A DNA stretch of 47,757 nucleotides. Source: Peptoniphilaceae bacterium AM52-5BH. Its GTDB lineage: Bacteria > Bacillota > Clostridia > Tissierellales > Peptoniphilaceae. The position numbers and the translations under genes are program-made. Below, piece by piece: positions 1 to 9,556 of this stretch. The DNA is taken from positions 1 to 47,757 of the forward strand of contig JAQEDR010000021.1 in NCBI GenBank assembly GCA_027669155.1. Reading direction: 5' to 3'. Each line of letters starts with the position of its first letter. The stretch's first letter is position 1. Below the pieces are notes generated by a model. The model was not told where the DNA came from and did not search any database. It worked only from the letters and a program-made list of their open reading frames with translations.

Positions 1-1011
1 GTTATGCTATCAGGAGATTGGATAGCAAAAGACCTACCAGGAAGATTTTATAAGATAAGCGAAAAAGAAAATTCTATAGTTGTTGCTATGGGTGGTGCAA
101 CGGAAGCTTCAATCTGGTCAAATTATTTAAATGTGCCGAGACAAATACCTAAAGATTGGATTTCCATTCCTTATGGAAGACCACTTAAAAACCAAGTCTA
201 TAGAGTAGTAGATGAATTAGGTAGAATATGCCCTAATTATGTTAAGGGAGAACTTCTAATTGGTGGAGTTGGTGTTGCTAAATGCTACCATGGAGATGAA
301 GAACTAACTAATAGAAAGTATTTTGAAGAAGATGGACCTAGATGGTATAGAACTGGAGATAATGGAAGATTTTGGAATGATGGTACTATTGAATTTCTTG
401 GAAGGAAAGATACTCAAGTAAAAATTAAAGGACATAGAATTGAACTTGGTGAGGTTGAGTCTGTACTTAAAGGATTTCCTGATATCATTGATTGCTGTGC
501 GAGCGTTATAAATTGTCATAATTCAATGAAAATTGGATTATATATTGTATGTAATAGCAATAACTTCAATATAAATAATTTAAAAGAAAGATTAGATAGA
601 ATTCTTCCAAGGTTTATGATTCCAGAGGAATATTATATTTGCAATAGCAGAAAAATTACAAAAAATGGCAAACTTGATCGAGAAGAGATTAAAAAAATAA
701 TAGTAAACGAATCGTTAAAAGTTGAAAAAGTTGTCCAAAACAACTTAAACCCCAAATTAACCGATACAGAAGTTTACTTAATAAATTTATTTAAAAATAA
801 ATTAAGTATAACAGATATAAGAATAGAGGACAATTTTTTTAAATTGGGAGGGGATAGTTTAGCAGCAATATCTATTATTAGTGAAATAAATTCGGAGTTT
901 ATGTTGAAGGAAAAGATTTCTATAAATAAGATTTTTAAATTTCCAACTATTAAACAATTATCAAAGGAAATTGACACCTTGATTCAAGATGTAGAAATCT
1001 ACGAAATTTAA
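1..1011 (+). CDS. Nonribosomal peptide synthetase, C-terminal part (adenylation-carrier), cut by window start
   Basis: The reading frame is open to base 1, so only the end of a larger NRPS is present. It holds the second half of an adenylation domain: LSGDW, MGGATEASIWS (core A5), YRTGDNGRF (A7), KIKGHRIELGEVE (A8) and the A10 lysine region KNGKLDRE. A peptidyl-carrier domain follows with DNFFKLGGDSL; the Ser codon at 856-858 is the expected phosphopantetheine site. The visible specificity positions (Ser in LSGDW, Met before GGATE, Ile-Trp in SIWS) match cysteine-activating domains such as those of PchE and PchF. No methyltransferase or epimerase-like insertion sits between A8 and A10, unlike PchE. 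The next NRPS starts 19 nt downstream with a docking domain, so the two proteins probably form one assembly line. Starter-loading and cyclization domains should lie upstream of the window. Confidence 0.93.
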   Translation, partial: VMLSGDWIAKDLPGRFYKISEKENSIVVAMGGATEASIWSNYLNVPRQIPKDWISIPYGRPLKNQVYRVVDELGRICPNYVKGELLIGGVGVAKCYHGDEELTNRKYFEEDGPRWYRTGDNGRFWNDGTIEFLGRKDTQVKIKGHRIELGEVESVLKGFPDIIDCCASVINCHNSMKIGLYIVCNSNNFNINNLKERLDRILPRFMIPEEYYICNSRKITKNGKLDREEIKKIIVNESLKVEKVVQNNLNPKLTDTEVYLINLFKNKLSITDIRIEDNFFKLGGDSLAAISIISEINSEFMLKEKISINKIFKFPTIKQLSKEIDTLIQDVEIYEI

Positions 1012-1030
1012 TTATATATTGGAGGATAAC

Positions 1031-4000
1031 ATGAATATTGAAGAAAAACTGAAAAATTTAAAAATAAAAGGGATAACTGTGTGGAAAGATGGTGAAAAAC
1101 TTAAGTTTAGTGCTCCTAAAGATAGTATGAATAACAAAATTTTATCTTGGCTTAAAAATAATAAGAAAGAAATTTTGGACTATTTAGACAATAAGGAAGT
1201 TTTATATTATGAAGATACAAAAAATAGATACGAAAGATTTGCATTGACAAATATACAATCATCTTATGTAATGGGTAGAAATGAGTACTTTGAGTTGGGT
1301 GGAATTGGTTGCCACGCATATATAGAAATAGAATATGATAGCATCTTAGATGTTGATAAAATAAACAAAGCATGGAATTTGGTAATAAAAAAACATGATA
1401 TGCTTAGGGCTGTAGTTTTTGAAGATGGAACTCAAATTGTTCAGGAACATGTGCCAAATATTTTAGTTGAAAGTATAAAAATTGGTGATGGAGAGGTTAG
1501 TAAGTTTAGAAAAGACTTAGAATTTAAACAATATAAACTGGGGCAATGGCCGATGTGTGAAATTGCTATTACTCTAAAACCTAATGTATCAGTTATACAT
1601 TTTTCATTGGATATGTTAATAGCAGATTATAATAGCATAAATATTATATTAAGTGATTTAGAATATTTTTATAAAAATCCTAACAGCTATGTCAATTTTC
1701 CAAGCAAGTATAGAGATGTATTTAAGTATCAAGAAAAAGCAATAACTAGTTCTAAAAATAAAAATCAAGATGAAGAATACTGGTCTAAAAAATTAGATGT
1801 TATTTATGAAGCTCCTAATTTACCCATACTTTCACAGAATAATGGTGTAAAAACTTTTAGCCAAAAATCAATACAACTAAATAATTTTGAATGGGATAAA
1901 ATATGTGCAATTTCTAAGATAAATAATATTACCCCATCAGTTTTAATAATGTCAGTGCTAACTGAAACGATAGCATATTGGTCGACAAATGAAAAATTTA
2001 GTATAAATACTACTTTCTTTAACAGACCCCAAATAGTAGATGATATTGATTCTGTAGTAGGCGATTTTACGGATGTTAATATAACTTCTATAAATATGGA
2101 TTATAGTAAGACATTTTTAGAAAGAACAAAGATTTTACAAGATGATTTATGGACTGATTTAGAACACAAAGAAGTTTCAGGTGTTGAAGTTTTGAGAAAA
2201 TTGAGTAAAAAAAGAAAACAAAACATTATTATACCAGTAGTTTTTACTAGCACAATAGGGTTATCAAATAGCAACACAATACTTTCGAATAGAAAGATTA
2301 TTTACAGAATAAGTCAAACTCCACAGGTATATTTAGATTGTCAAATTATGGAAGAAAATAATGGAGTTAAAATTAATTGGGATATTAGGGATGGTGTATT
2401 TAAAAAGAAAATTATTGATGATATGTTTGAATGCTTTACTAACATAATTGAAAATTTTAAATCAGATAAAAATATTTTAGATAACAAGATTGTTACTAAA
2501 TTAAGTAAAAGCAGTTTAGATACAAGAAAAACAGTAAATGATACATTTGAAAGCTTTAATATAAAAAGATTAGAAGATTGTTATTTTGACTCATTGAAAG
2601 AGCATAAAAATAAAACGGCATTGATTTGCGACAACAAAGAATACACATACGAAGAGTTTAATAAATATGTATACTCAATTTTTAAAAATTTAGAAAAAAA
2701 TGGAATAACTAAGGGAGATAGAGTCATTATTGATATCCCTAAAAGCGTTTGGCAAGTTGCATCTGTAATAGCAACTTTGGCTATTGGCGCTGTGTATATT
2801 CCTATTAACACTTCGCAACCAATAAAAAGAAAAGAAAGAATAATTGAAAATTCTGATGCTAAAATAATTTTATCGTTTAATAGCACAAATTTAAATGAAT
2901 TTAATACAAAGATTATAGACTTGAGAGAATGCATAATTTATCAAAACGTAGAATATGAATATTGGAAAAACAAGAGAAAATCATATGATGATGAAGCTTA
3001 TATAATTTTTACATCAGGGACAACTGGAGACCCAAAAGGAGTTGTGATTACACATAGAGCGGCTATTAACACTATAATTGATGTTAATAAAAAATATAAA
3101 ATTAATGAAAATGATGTATTTTTAGGTCTAGCAAATCTTTCTTTTGATCTATCAGTATATGATATTTTTGGTTCATTTCTTGCGGGTGGGACTTTAGTAT
3201 TACCAGACTCAAAAACATTAAAAGATCCAAATATTATATACAATCAAATGTTGTTATATAGAGTTAGCGTATGGAATTCAGTACCAGCTCAAATGCAACT
3301 TATAACTAACTTCTTAGCTATGTCTAAGAATTTAAGGAGAAGTGAGTTTTTAAGAACTATAATACTATCAGGTGATTGGATTCCGATAGATCTTCCTGAA
3401 AAAATATATAGTGAGTTTCCTAATGCACAAGTAATAAGTATGGGAGGTGCTACTGAAGCTTCGATATGGTCTATCTATCATGTGGTTAGCAAACAAGAAA
3501 CATTCCTAAATAGTGTTCCATATGGCACACCTTTAGCTAATCAAAAGTTTTATATATTAAACGAAGCAATGGAAGATTGTCCAGATTATGTTGTAGGAAG
3601 TTTGTATATATCAGGAACAGGGCTTTCTGTAGGTTACTTAAATGATGAGAAACTTAATGCTGAAAAATTCAAGACTTTAGGCAATGATGGAGAGCGAATT
3701 TATAGAACAGGAGACATTGGTTATTATTTGCCTAATGGTGACATTATTTTTTGTGGTAGAGAGGATGGAGATTCACAAATAAAAATACATGGTCATAGAA
3801 TTGAGTTATCCGAAATTAAATCTGCTTTATTGGAAAACAAAGATATTGATTCAGCTGAAGTGTTTACAATTGATGTAGATAGTTTAGAAAAGAAAATTTG
3901 CGCAGCCATTTTACCAAAAAAGATAATAATCAATGATGATTTATTGGATAGAAATGAAGAGGTAAATAAATTAAAAGAATTAGAAAATAGTATAAATGAA

Positions 4001-6541
4001 AATATTAAAGATGAACTTATTGAAAAATGGATTAAAGCATCTGAAAAAGTAGTTATAAGTGATATTTTGAATACATTTCAAAAATGTGGTTTCTTTATTA
4101 ATAGTGCAGAAAAGTACACTTTTGAAGAAATTATATATGGGATGGAAATACCTGAAAAACTACAAAAATTAACAAAAAGATGGCTTCAAGTATTAGAAAA
4201 TGAAAAAATTATTAATAGAGAAAATGAACTTTATTATTTAGTAGGAGAAGTTAATTGTCTAAATTCAGACAAACAATGGGAAGAGTTCTATAAAATTGAA
4301 GAAGAATTTAATTATGGTAAAGATTTTGTTGACTATTTAAAGAAATCTAGCCAAAATTTGGTAGCGCTTATAAAAGGGGATGAAGATCCATTAAATTTAT
4401 TATTTCCAAAAGGTGATATAAAGCCTGCACTAGCCTCATATAATACAAATAAAATAAATAAAATATGTAATTATTTTATAGCTAAAGAAATGGAATTTAT
4501 TGTAAAAAGAAATAAAGATAAAAAAATCAAGATACTTGAAATCGGTGCGGGAGTTGGAGGGACAAGCTTAGAAGTAATACCTATACTAGATGGAGAACAA
4601 GTTGAATATTATTTTACAGACATATCTACGTTCTTTTTAAATAAAGCTAAAAGTAATTTTAAAGAATATAATTGGGTTAATTATGGTATTTTTGATATAA
4701 ATCAAGTTTTTTACGAACAAAATTATGACATATCTTCATTTGACATAATATTGTGCGCTAATGTATTGCATAACTCAAAAAATATAGACTTTGTTATGAA
4801 TAATATTAAAAATTTGTTAGCACCAAACGGTTCATTAATCATATTAGATGAAACTAGAATGAGTTATATGTTACTAACATCTATGGAATTTAAAGATGGA
4901 TTGACAGGATTTTCGGATATTAGAAGTTTAAATGAACAAACTTTTTTTAATAGAAATCAATGGAAGGATAATTTTGAAAACCATAATGGTCAAATAATAT
5001 ATGAATTTCCTAAAGAAGATAGTCCACTAGATGATTTTGGACAAACTATATATGTAGTAAGATTTAAAGATTCATATAAACCAATAACAGAGAATGCAGT
5101 TATCAATGAACTTAAAAATAAATTGGTTTCTTATATGATACCTAATGATGTTAAAATAATATCTAAAATTCCTACAACAATTAATGGAAAAATTGATATT
5201 AAATCATTAAAAAAATTATTCGAAAATACCGTGAAAAATGAAAAACATGTTATAGAGGAGACAAAAACTGCAATTGAAGAAAAAATAGAAAAAATTTGGA
5301 CAAGAGAACTTGGAATAACAAACTTAAGGCTAGATGATAACTTTTATTCTGTTGGTGGAGATTCTTTACTGATTGCACAAATAGTCACAAAGATATTAGA
5401 GGAAGTTCCAGAGGCTAAGGATTGGGAATGGAGTGCCTTGTTATCTGAAATGATGCAATTTCAAACGGTTAGAGAAATATCTAAAAGGATACAAGACAAG
5501 TTTGAAAAAGGGGAGGAATATCATGATTCATCACTGCTAACTATCAAGAAATCTACTATAGATAATAATAAATCGGTAGCTAAAGTTATTTTTCATGCTG
5601 GAACAGGAACTCTTTCTGCGTATACTGAAATAATTAATTATATAAAGGAAGATAGTAAAGCAAATGAAGCTGTGTTAGGATTTACTTTCGGTGATGAAGC
5701 CGAATATATTTCTATGAAAACAGAAGATACTTTTAAATTATTAGGATTAAAATACGGTAAAATCTTAAGAGATTTGAATTACTCAAAATATATATTAATA
5801 GGACATTGTGTTGGAGGTTTAATTGCATTAGAAACTGCTGAATTTTTAAATGCTAATAATAAAAAGGTTATTGATGTTACTTTGATAAGTACGACTATAC
5901 CTAAAGCTCAGGAAAGAACACTATTTAGAGATATTTCACCAACAAAATATAAAAAAGCTTTGCGCTCTAATTTAAAAAATGAAATTCTGTTAGAACGAAC
6001 TTTTGCAAGACTAATAAATGCAGATATTTCTAACGCTGGGCATGAGATAAAGGATCATGAATTAAATGATTGCATTTATGATATGGTAATTAATGGTGAT
6101 GGAGATTTGAATGTTAACTCCTTTATTCAATTGTCAAATGAATATAAATATATTGGACAACAGTTTAAAAAGTTAAAAGACACACCTTTATCTGAAAGGC
6201 TTAATAATTTATATTCAACAATAAAAAGGGAGTCTTTGAATCTTCAAGATTCAGAAATACGTATGCTTAATACGCTTTTTAACATATTCTCCCAAAATTT
6301 CGGTTGTATATCAACATATATACCTAAACAGTATTATGGAAATGTCAGAGTTTTTTATTGTAAGGAACAGGAAAAGAGTTTTTATGGAGAATTCTTTGCT
6401 GAGGATAGAGAAACTTGGGAAGAATATTTGAATGGAGAAATATTTTACGACGAAATAGTAGGGCAACATTTTGATTGCTTGAATGGAGAAAACTTAAAGA
6501 AAAACTTAAGCAGAATATTAGACTTTAATGCATATAAATAG
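1031..6541 (+). CDS. NRPS module: docking-Cy-A(MT)-PCP-TE, PchF-like
   Basis: This is an 1836-residue assembly-line enzyme. The order is a TubC-type docking domain (about 1-55), a heterocyclization domain (about 65-490) with the DxxxxDxxS motif (D194, D199, S202), then an adenylation domain from about 505 (SGTTGDPKG, MGGATEASIWS, YRTGDIGYY). A SAM methyltransferase is inserted after A8, with motif I EIGAGVGG starting at E1170. A10 (NGKIDIKSLKK), a carrier domain with Ser1445 in GGDSL and a C-terminal thioesterase follow. Specificity residues aligned by eye read D-L-Y-N-I-S-M-I-W, one or two conservative changes from the cysteine code of PchF and HMWP2. The architecture equals PchF, which cyclizes and N-methylates the second cysteine of pyochelin and releases it. 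The thioesterase has GHCVGG, with Cys1593 where Ser is usual. I chose the ATG at 1031 because GGAGG at 1021-1025 sits just upstream. Confidence 0.95.
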   Translation: MNIEEKLKNLKIKGITVWKDGEKLKFSAPKDSMNNKILSWLKNNKKEILDYLDNKEVLYYEDTKNRYERFALTNIQSSYVMGRNEYFELGGIGCHAYIEIEYDSILDVDKINKAWNLVIKKHDMLRAVVFEDGTQIVQEHVPNILVESIKIGDGEVSKFRKDLEFKQYKLGQWPMCEIAITLKPNVSVIHFSLDMLIADYNSINIILSDLEYFYKNPNSYVNFPSKYRDVFKYQEKAITSSKNKNQDEEYWSKKLDVIYEAPNLPILSQNNGVKTFSQKSIQLNNFEWDKICAISKINNITPSVLIMSVLTETIAYWSTNEKFSINTTFFNRPQIVDDIDSVVGDFTDVNITSINMDYSKTFLERTKILQDDLWTDLEHKEVSGVEVLRKLSKKRKQNIIIPVVFTSTIGLSNSNTILSNRKIIYRISQTPQVYLDCQIMEENNGVKINWDIRDGVFKKKIIDDMFECFTNIIENFKSDKNILDNKIVTKLSKSSLDTRKTVNDTFESFNIKRLEDCYFDSLKEHKNKTALICDNKEYTYEEFNKYVYSIFKNLEKNGITKGDRVIIDIPKSVWQVASVIATLAIGAVYIPINTSQPIKRKERIIENSDAKIILSFNSTNLNEFNTKIIDLRECIIYQNVEYEYWKNKRKSYDDEAYIIFTSGTTGDPKGVVITHRAAINTIIDVNKKYKINENDVFLGLANLSFDLSVYDIFGSFLAGGTLVLPDSKTLKDPNIIYNQMLLYRVSVWNSVPAQMQLITNFLAMSKNLRRSEFLRTIILSGDWIPIDLPEKIYSEFPNAQVISMGGATEASIWSIYHVVSKQETFLNSVPYGTPLANQKFYILNEAMEDCPDYVVGSLYISGTGLSVGYLNDEKLNAEKFKTLGNDGERIYRTGDIGYYLPNGDIIFCGREDGDSQIKIHGHRIELSEIKSALLENKDIDSAEVFTIDVDSLEKKICAAILPKKIIINDDLLDRNEEVNKLKELENSINENIKDELIEKWIKASEKVVISDILNTFQKCGFFINSAEKYTFEEIIYGMEIPEKLQKLTKRWLQVLENEKIINRENELYYLVGEVNCLNSDKQWEEFYKIEEEFNYGKDFVDYLKKSSQNLVALIKGDEDPLNLLFPKGDIKPALASYNTNKINKICNYFIAKEMEFIVKRNKDKKIKILEIGAGVGGTSLEVIPILDGEQVEYYFTDISTFFLNKAKSNFKEYNWVNYGIFDINQVFYEQNYDISSFDIILCANVLHNSKNIDFVMNNIKNLLAPNGSLIILDETRMSYMLLTSMEFKDGLTGFSDIRSLNEQTFFNRNQWKDNFENHNGQIIYEFPKEDSPLDDFGQTIYVVRFKDSYKPITENAVINELKNKLVSYMIPNDVKIISKIPTTINGKIDIKSLKKLFENTVKNEKHVIEETKTAIEEKIEKIWTRELGITNLRLDDNFYSVGGDSLLIAQIVTKILEEVPEAKDWEWSALLSEMMQFQTVREISKRIQDKFEKGEEYHDSSLLTIKKSTIDNNKSVAKVIFHAGTGTLSAYTEIINYIKEDSKANEAVLGFTFGDEAEYISMKTEDTFKLLGLKYGKILRDLNYSKYILIGHCVGGLIALETAEFLNANNKKVIDVTLISTTIPKAQERTLFRDISPTKYKKALRSNLKNEILLERTFARLINADISNAGHEIKDHELNDCIYDMVINGDGDLNVNSFIQLSNEYKYIGQQFKKLKDTPLSERLNNLYSTIKRESLNLQDSEIRMLNTLFNIFSQNFGCISTYIPKQYYGNVRVFYCKEQEKSFYGEFFAEDRETWEEYLNGEIFYDEIVGQHFDCLNGENLKKNLSRILDFNAYK

Positions 6542-6589
6542 TCTATTTAAATAATAATATAAAAATAAGCTTTAAGTTAGGAGGTTAAA

Positions 6590-7669
6590 TTGGAAAAAAT
6601 TATAGGTATTTTGGGTGGAAGTGGACAAATTGGTAAAAGATGCATTGATATATTGAAGCAAAAAAATTATTCAATTCTTGCCACCTATAATCAAAATTAC
6701 GTCCCAGATGATAAAAATTGTAGATATATGAAATTAGAAGTTAGTGATATAGATGCTTTAAGGGAATTCATAAAAAAATGCGATATTATTTTAAATTGTG
6801 CGGGAGCTTCATTTATTAATGGAGAAAATATAGCAAGAATTGCTAGTGATTTTGGCGTTCCTTATATAGATCCATCAGGAGAATCTTTTTTAGAAGATAG
6901 ACTGGAAGATATTAAAAATAAAAATCTATTTATTTTGTCTGCTGGGTATTTTCCTGGCTTAACAGGATTAATGTTAAAATATGTTGCAGAGCATTTCGAA
7001 GTTCCCTTAATGATTGAGGGATTTAATATAAGCAATGAAGTACCGAGTTATTCAGCGATTGAGGATTTCATATTAACTAATTTATCTGGTTTCGGAAAAT
7101 CTTTAAGTAGTTATATTGATGGGGAAGTAATTAATAATAATTGTTATAAGACAGAAGAATATAAAAACAAAAAATATAAAATGTATAACTATTTAACCAA
7201 TGAGATATTAAGAGTAGCTAAAAAATATAATTTAAAACAAGCTAATTGGTACAATTGTTCATTTTCAAGTGAAATTTTAAGTAAAATGCAAATGATTGTA
7301 CAAAAAATGCAACAAAATATTTATATTGATAACAAGAAAGACATAGATGAAATTTTAAATTACTTTAAGAAAGAGGTCGGAATAGGTAAAACATACAGCT
7401 ATTTAAATATTTGTGGAAGGGGGAGAATAAATGGGAGAACTTCATCAGTTAAAATAAGTATTGATAGCTCATCAAGTAGTGAAATGAGTGCTATTGTGTT
7501 GGGTTATACAGCAATGTCAATTTTAGAGAATACATTTAAAAACGGTATATATTATGCTATGGATATCATAAAAATTGATAGAATTATACAAGACATTGAC
7601 AGTTTAAATATCAATTACAGTATAAATGAAAAATTTGAAGGGGAAAATTATTATGAAAGTGAATTATAA
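6590..7669 (+). CDS. Saccharopine-dehydrogenase-like NAD(P) reductase, candidate thiazoline reductase
   Basis: This 359-aa protein starts with a Rossmann fold (IGILGGSGQIGKR). The following segments, LNCAGASFINGENIARIA and VPYIDPSGE, are typical of the saccharopine dehydrogenase/LysW-type oxidoreductase family. It starts at TTG, placed just after AGGAGG at about 6580-6585; no better ATG is nearby. In pyochelin and yersiniabactin loci the gene next to the last NRPS encodes a thiazolinyl imine reductase (PchG, Irp3/YbtU) of a different, Gfo/Idh-like family. By position I infer that this protein does the same job, reducing a thiazoline to a thiazolidine before N-methylation. That function is not shown by any motif I can see. 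It overlaps the next gene by 17 nt, so they are probably co-translated. Confidence 0.8.
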   Translation: MEKIIGILGGSGQIGKRCIDILKQKNYSILATYNQNYVPDDKNCRYMKLEVSDIDALREFIKKCDIILNCAGASFINGENIARIASDFGVPYIDPSGESFLEDRLEDIKNKNLFILSAGYFPGLTGLMLKYVAEHFEVPLMIEGFNISNEVPSYSAIEDFILTNLSGFGKSLSSYIDGEVINNNCYKTEEYKNKKYKMYNYLTNEILRVAKKYNLKQANWYNCSFSSEILSKMQMIVQKMQQNIYIDNKKDIDEILNYFKKEVGIGKTYSYLNICGRGRINGRTSSVKISIDSSSSSEMSAIVLGYTAMSILENTFKNGIYYAMDIIKIDRIIQDIDSLNINYSINEKFEGENYYESEL

Positions 7670-8414
7670 TTTAAATATTGTTGGAGACAAAACAAACAAA
7701 AAGATTTTGCTTATTCATGGTGTGGGATTTAGTTATGCAAATTGTTTTAAGAGTATTATTGCTAAACTCAGTAAAACATATTGTATTATATCCCCAGAAT
7801 TACCTGGACATGGAAACAATACACTTGGAAGGTTAAGTTCAGTAGAGGATGTTGCTGAAGATTTAGAAAAATCATTGATGCTTGAAGATATAGTAAATAT
7901 AGAATGTGCATATGGGATTTCATTAGGAGCAAGTATTGCATTACAAATTTCTTTGAATAAGAAAATAAATGTTAATAACTTAATTATCGATGGTGGTCAG
8001 TATGAGAGCATGGGAGAAATGATTGAACCATTTTCAAAAGTTATGGCAGAACAATTTGATAATTTAAAAAACGGAATTCATTTAATAGAAGATGTGAGAA
8101 AAGGAATGGGTTATGGAGACAATGATGTTATAACTTTGAAACATATGATGTATCCTTTTATTACAAGAGATACATTATACCAAGCTTTTAAGATGGCATA
8201 TAAATATGATATTAAAAATAAAGTTGAAAAGCTTACAATGCCTGTTTGTATAATGTTTGGCAAAAAAGAAACTTATGCAAGCAAATATGTCGATTTAATC
8301 AGGAGTAAATCCATAAGTGATGTAAGAGTTGTTAGTTTTGATAATGTAGGACATGCTGAAGTATTAGGATTAAATCCAGAGCTAATTATAAATGAAATTG
8401 AAAAAGTCTTATAG
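7653..8414 (+). CDS. Alpha/beta hydrolase, possible type II editing thioesterase
   Basis: This 253-aa alpha/beta-hydrolase-fold protein has LLIHGVGFSY (oxyanion loop region), the nucleophile elbow YGISLGAS (G-x-S-x-G) and a late catalytic His in NVGHAEV. The ATG at 7653 follows GAAGGGG and is preferred over an in-frame ATG at 7626, which would lengthen the overlap with the reductase. Its place right after the NRPS and reductase suggests a housekeeping hydrolase that clears misprimed carrier domains (the role of PchC or YbtT), or a product-trimming enzyme. The sequence resembles general MhpC/BioH-type hydrolases more than the classical type II thioesterase family, so the role is inferred from context only. 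Confidence 0.8.
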   Translation: MKVNYNLNIVGDKTNKKILLIHGVGFSYANCFKSIIAKLSKTYCIISPELPGHGNNTLGRLSSVEDVAEDLEKSLMLEDIVNIECAYGISLGASIALQISLNKKINVNNLIIDGGQYESMGEMIEPFSKVMAEQFDNLKNGIHLIEDVRKGMGYGDNDVITLKHMMYPFITRDTLYQAFKMAYKYDIKNKVEKLTMPVCIMFGKKETYASKYVDLIRSKSISDVRVVSFDNVGHAEVLGLNPELIINEIEKVL

Positions 8415-8443
8415 GATACATTAATATATTGGAGGGGATAATT

Positions 8444-9415
8444 CTGAGATTAAATAAAATTGATATAATAGAAAATGTCCTTGAAGGATATATGTTTTCT
8501 GAAAAAAAGGTTACTGATGAATGTAAAATTTATACAATTGAAAATTCTACTGGCTGTGGGGAAATGCGTTGCTACAATTTATTTGACGGCGTTCAGTTAT
8601 CTTATAATAACCTTAATATGGAGACGGCATATCAAAAAATAAATCCTAAAAGCGGGGTTTTAGAAATAGATCATTGCTTAGAGGGATGTTATGAGTTTAA
8701 ACTTGAAAATAATGAACGTGCTCTGATAGGTAAAGGTGATCTAAGTGTAATCGAAATAGGTAAAGTTCCTTTTGAAGATTCATGCATACCAACAAAAAAA
8801 TATGTGGGACTTTCAATATTTATTGATATTGAAAAGGCACAAAAATCTATTGATAAATACTTTCCGTACGCAAAAATTGATTTGTTAGAAATAAAAGATC
8901 GTTTATGTAAAAATGGTGCAGCTTTAATTATTCATTCACGTCATGAGATAGACCATGTTATTAGTGAACTTTATAGAGTAGATTCTAGAATAAGACTTTC
9001 TTATTCAATTATAAAGACAATAGAGTTGTTATTATTTTTAAATTTAGTTGAAAGTTCAGATACATTTAAGTTAACGTCTTTTTCAGAACCAGTATATAAA
9101 GCAACTGTAGAATCATATAAGACGATTCTAAATAATCCTTTTGAAAGATATTCTATTTCTGATTTATCAAAAAAATATGCTATTTCAGAATCCAGTTTGA
9201 AGAGATGTTTTATATACATAACTGGAAGCTCAATAGGTAATTTTATTAGGGAAAATTGTTTAGAAGCCGCTGCTAAATTATTAATTCATAAACCCTTAAT
9301 GTCAATAGGAGAGATTTCTGATTTGTCAGGATATTTGAATCCTAGTAAATTTTCTGAGTCATTCAAAAAACATTTTGGGCAAACTCCTCAAGAATATAGA
9401 AAAAAATCTATCTGA
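8444..9415 (+). CDS. AraC-family transcriptional regulator (PchR/YbtA-like role)
   Basis: About 323 aa. The C-terminal 85 residues hold two helix-turn-helix motifs of the AraC/XylS family (YSISDLSKKYAISESSLKRC, then SIGEISDLSGYLNPSKFSES and FGQTPQEYRKK). The N-terminal part is a ligand-sensing type domain that I cannot assign further. AraC regulators of this architecture (PchR, YbtA) activate siderophore genes when they bind the ferric siderophore; the position between the biosynthesis and transport operons fits that. No ATG, GTG or TTG lies at a proper distance from the strong GGAGGGG at 8431-8437. The in-frame TTG at 8429 overlaps it, so CTG at 8444 (spacing 6) is the most likely start; ATT at 8441 is another option and the first ATG is at 8492. 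Confidence 0.88.
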   Translation: MRLNKIDIIENVLEGYMFSEKKVTDECKIYTIENSTGCGEMRCYNLFDGVQLSYNNLNMETAYQKINPKSGVLEIDHCLEGCYEFKLENNERALIGKGDLSVIEIGKVPFEDSCIPTKKYVGLSIFIDIEKAQKSIDKYFPYAKIDLLEIKDRLCKNGAALIIHSRHEIDHVISELYRVDSRIRLSYSIIKTIELLLFLNLVESSDTFKLTSFSEPVYKATVESYKTILNNPFERYSISDLSKKYAISESSLKRCFIYITGSSIGNFIRENCLEAAAKLLIHKPLMSIGEISDLSGYLNPSKFSESFKKHFGQTPQEYRKKSI

Positions 9416-9450
9416 CCTTTTTAGAGCAAATAAAGAGCTGTCAGGTTATA

Positions 9451-9501
9451 AAAAAAATATCCATCTTACTTTATAATAAAGTTGAGATGGATATTTTTTT
9501 G
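9451..9501 (+). terminator. Rho-independent terminator after the regulator gene
   Basis: Long near-perfect stem: AAAAATATCCATCTTA pairs with TTGAGATGGATATTTTT across a short AT-rich loop, ending in a T run. The A-run on the 5' side makes it potentially bidirectional. It separates the biosynthesis/regulator unit from the transport operon that starts at 9557. Confidence 0.85.
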
Positions 9502-9556
9502 TAAATATTCTCTATACACATTCTATGTACATTTTATTAATTAACGGAGGTGTTTT

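Noticed and set aside
9500..9556. Iron-regulator (DtxR/IdeR or Fur) operator before the ECF operon
   Set aside because: No convincing palindrome of either consensus could be seen in the 56 nt between the terminator and the start codon.
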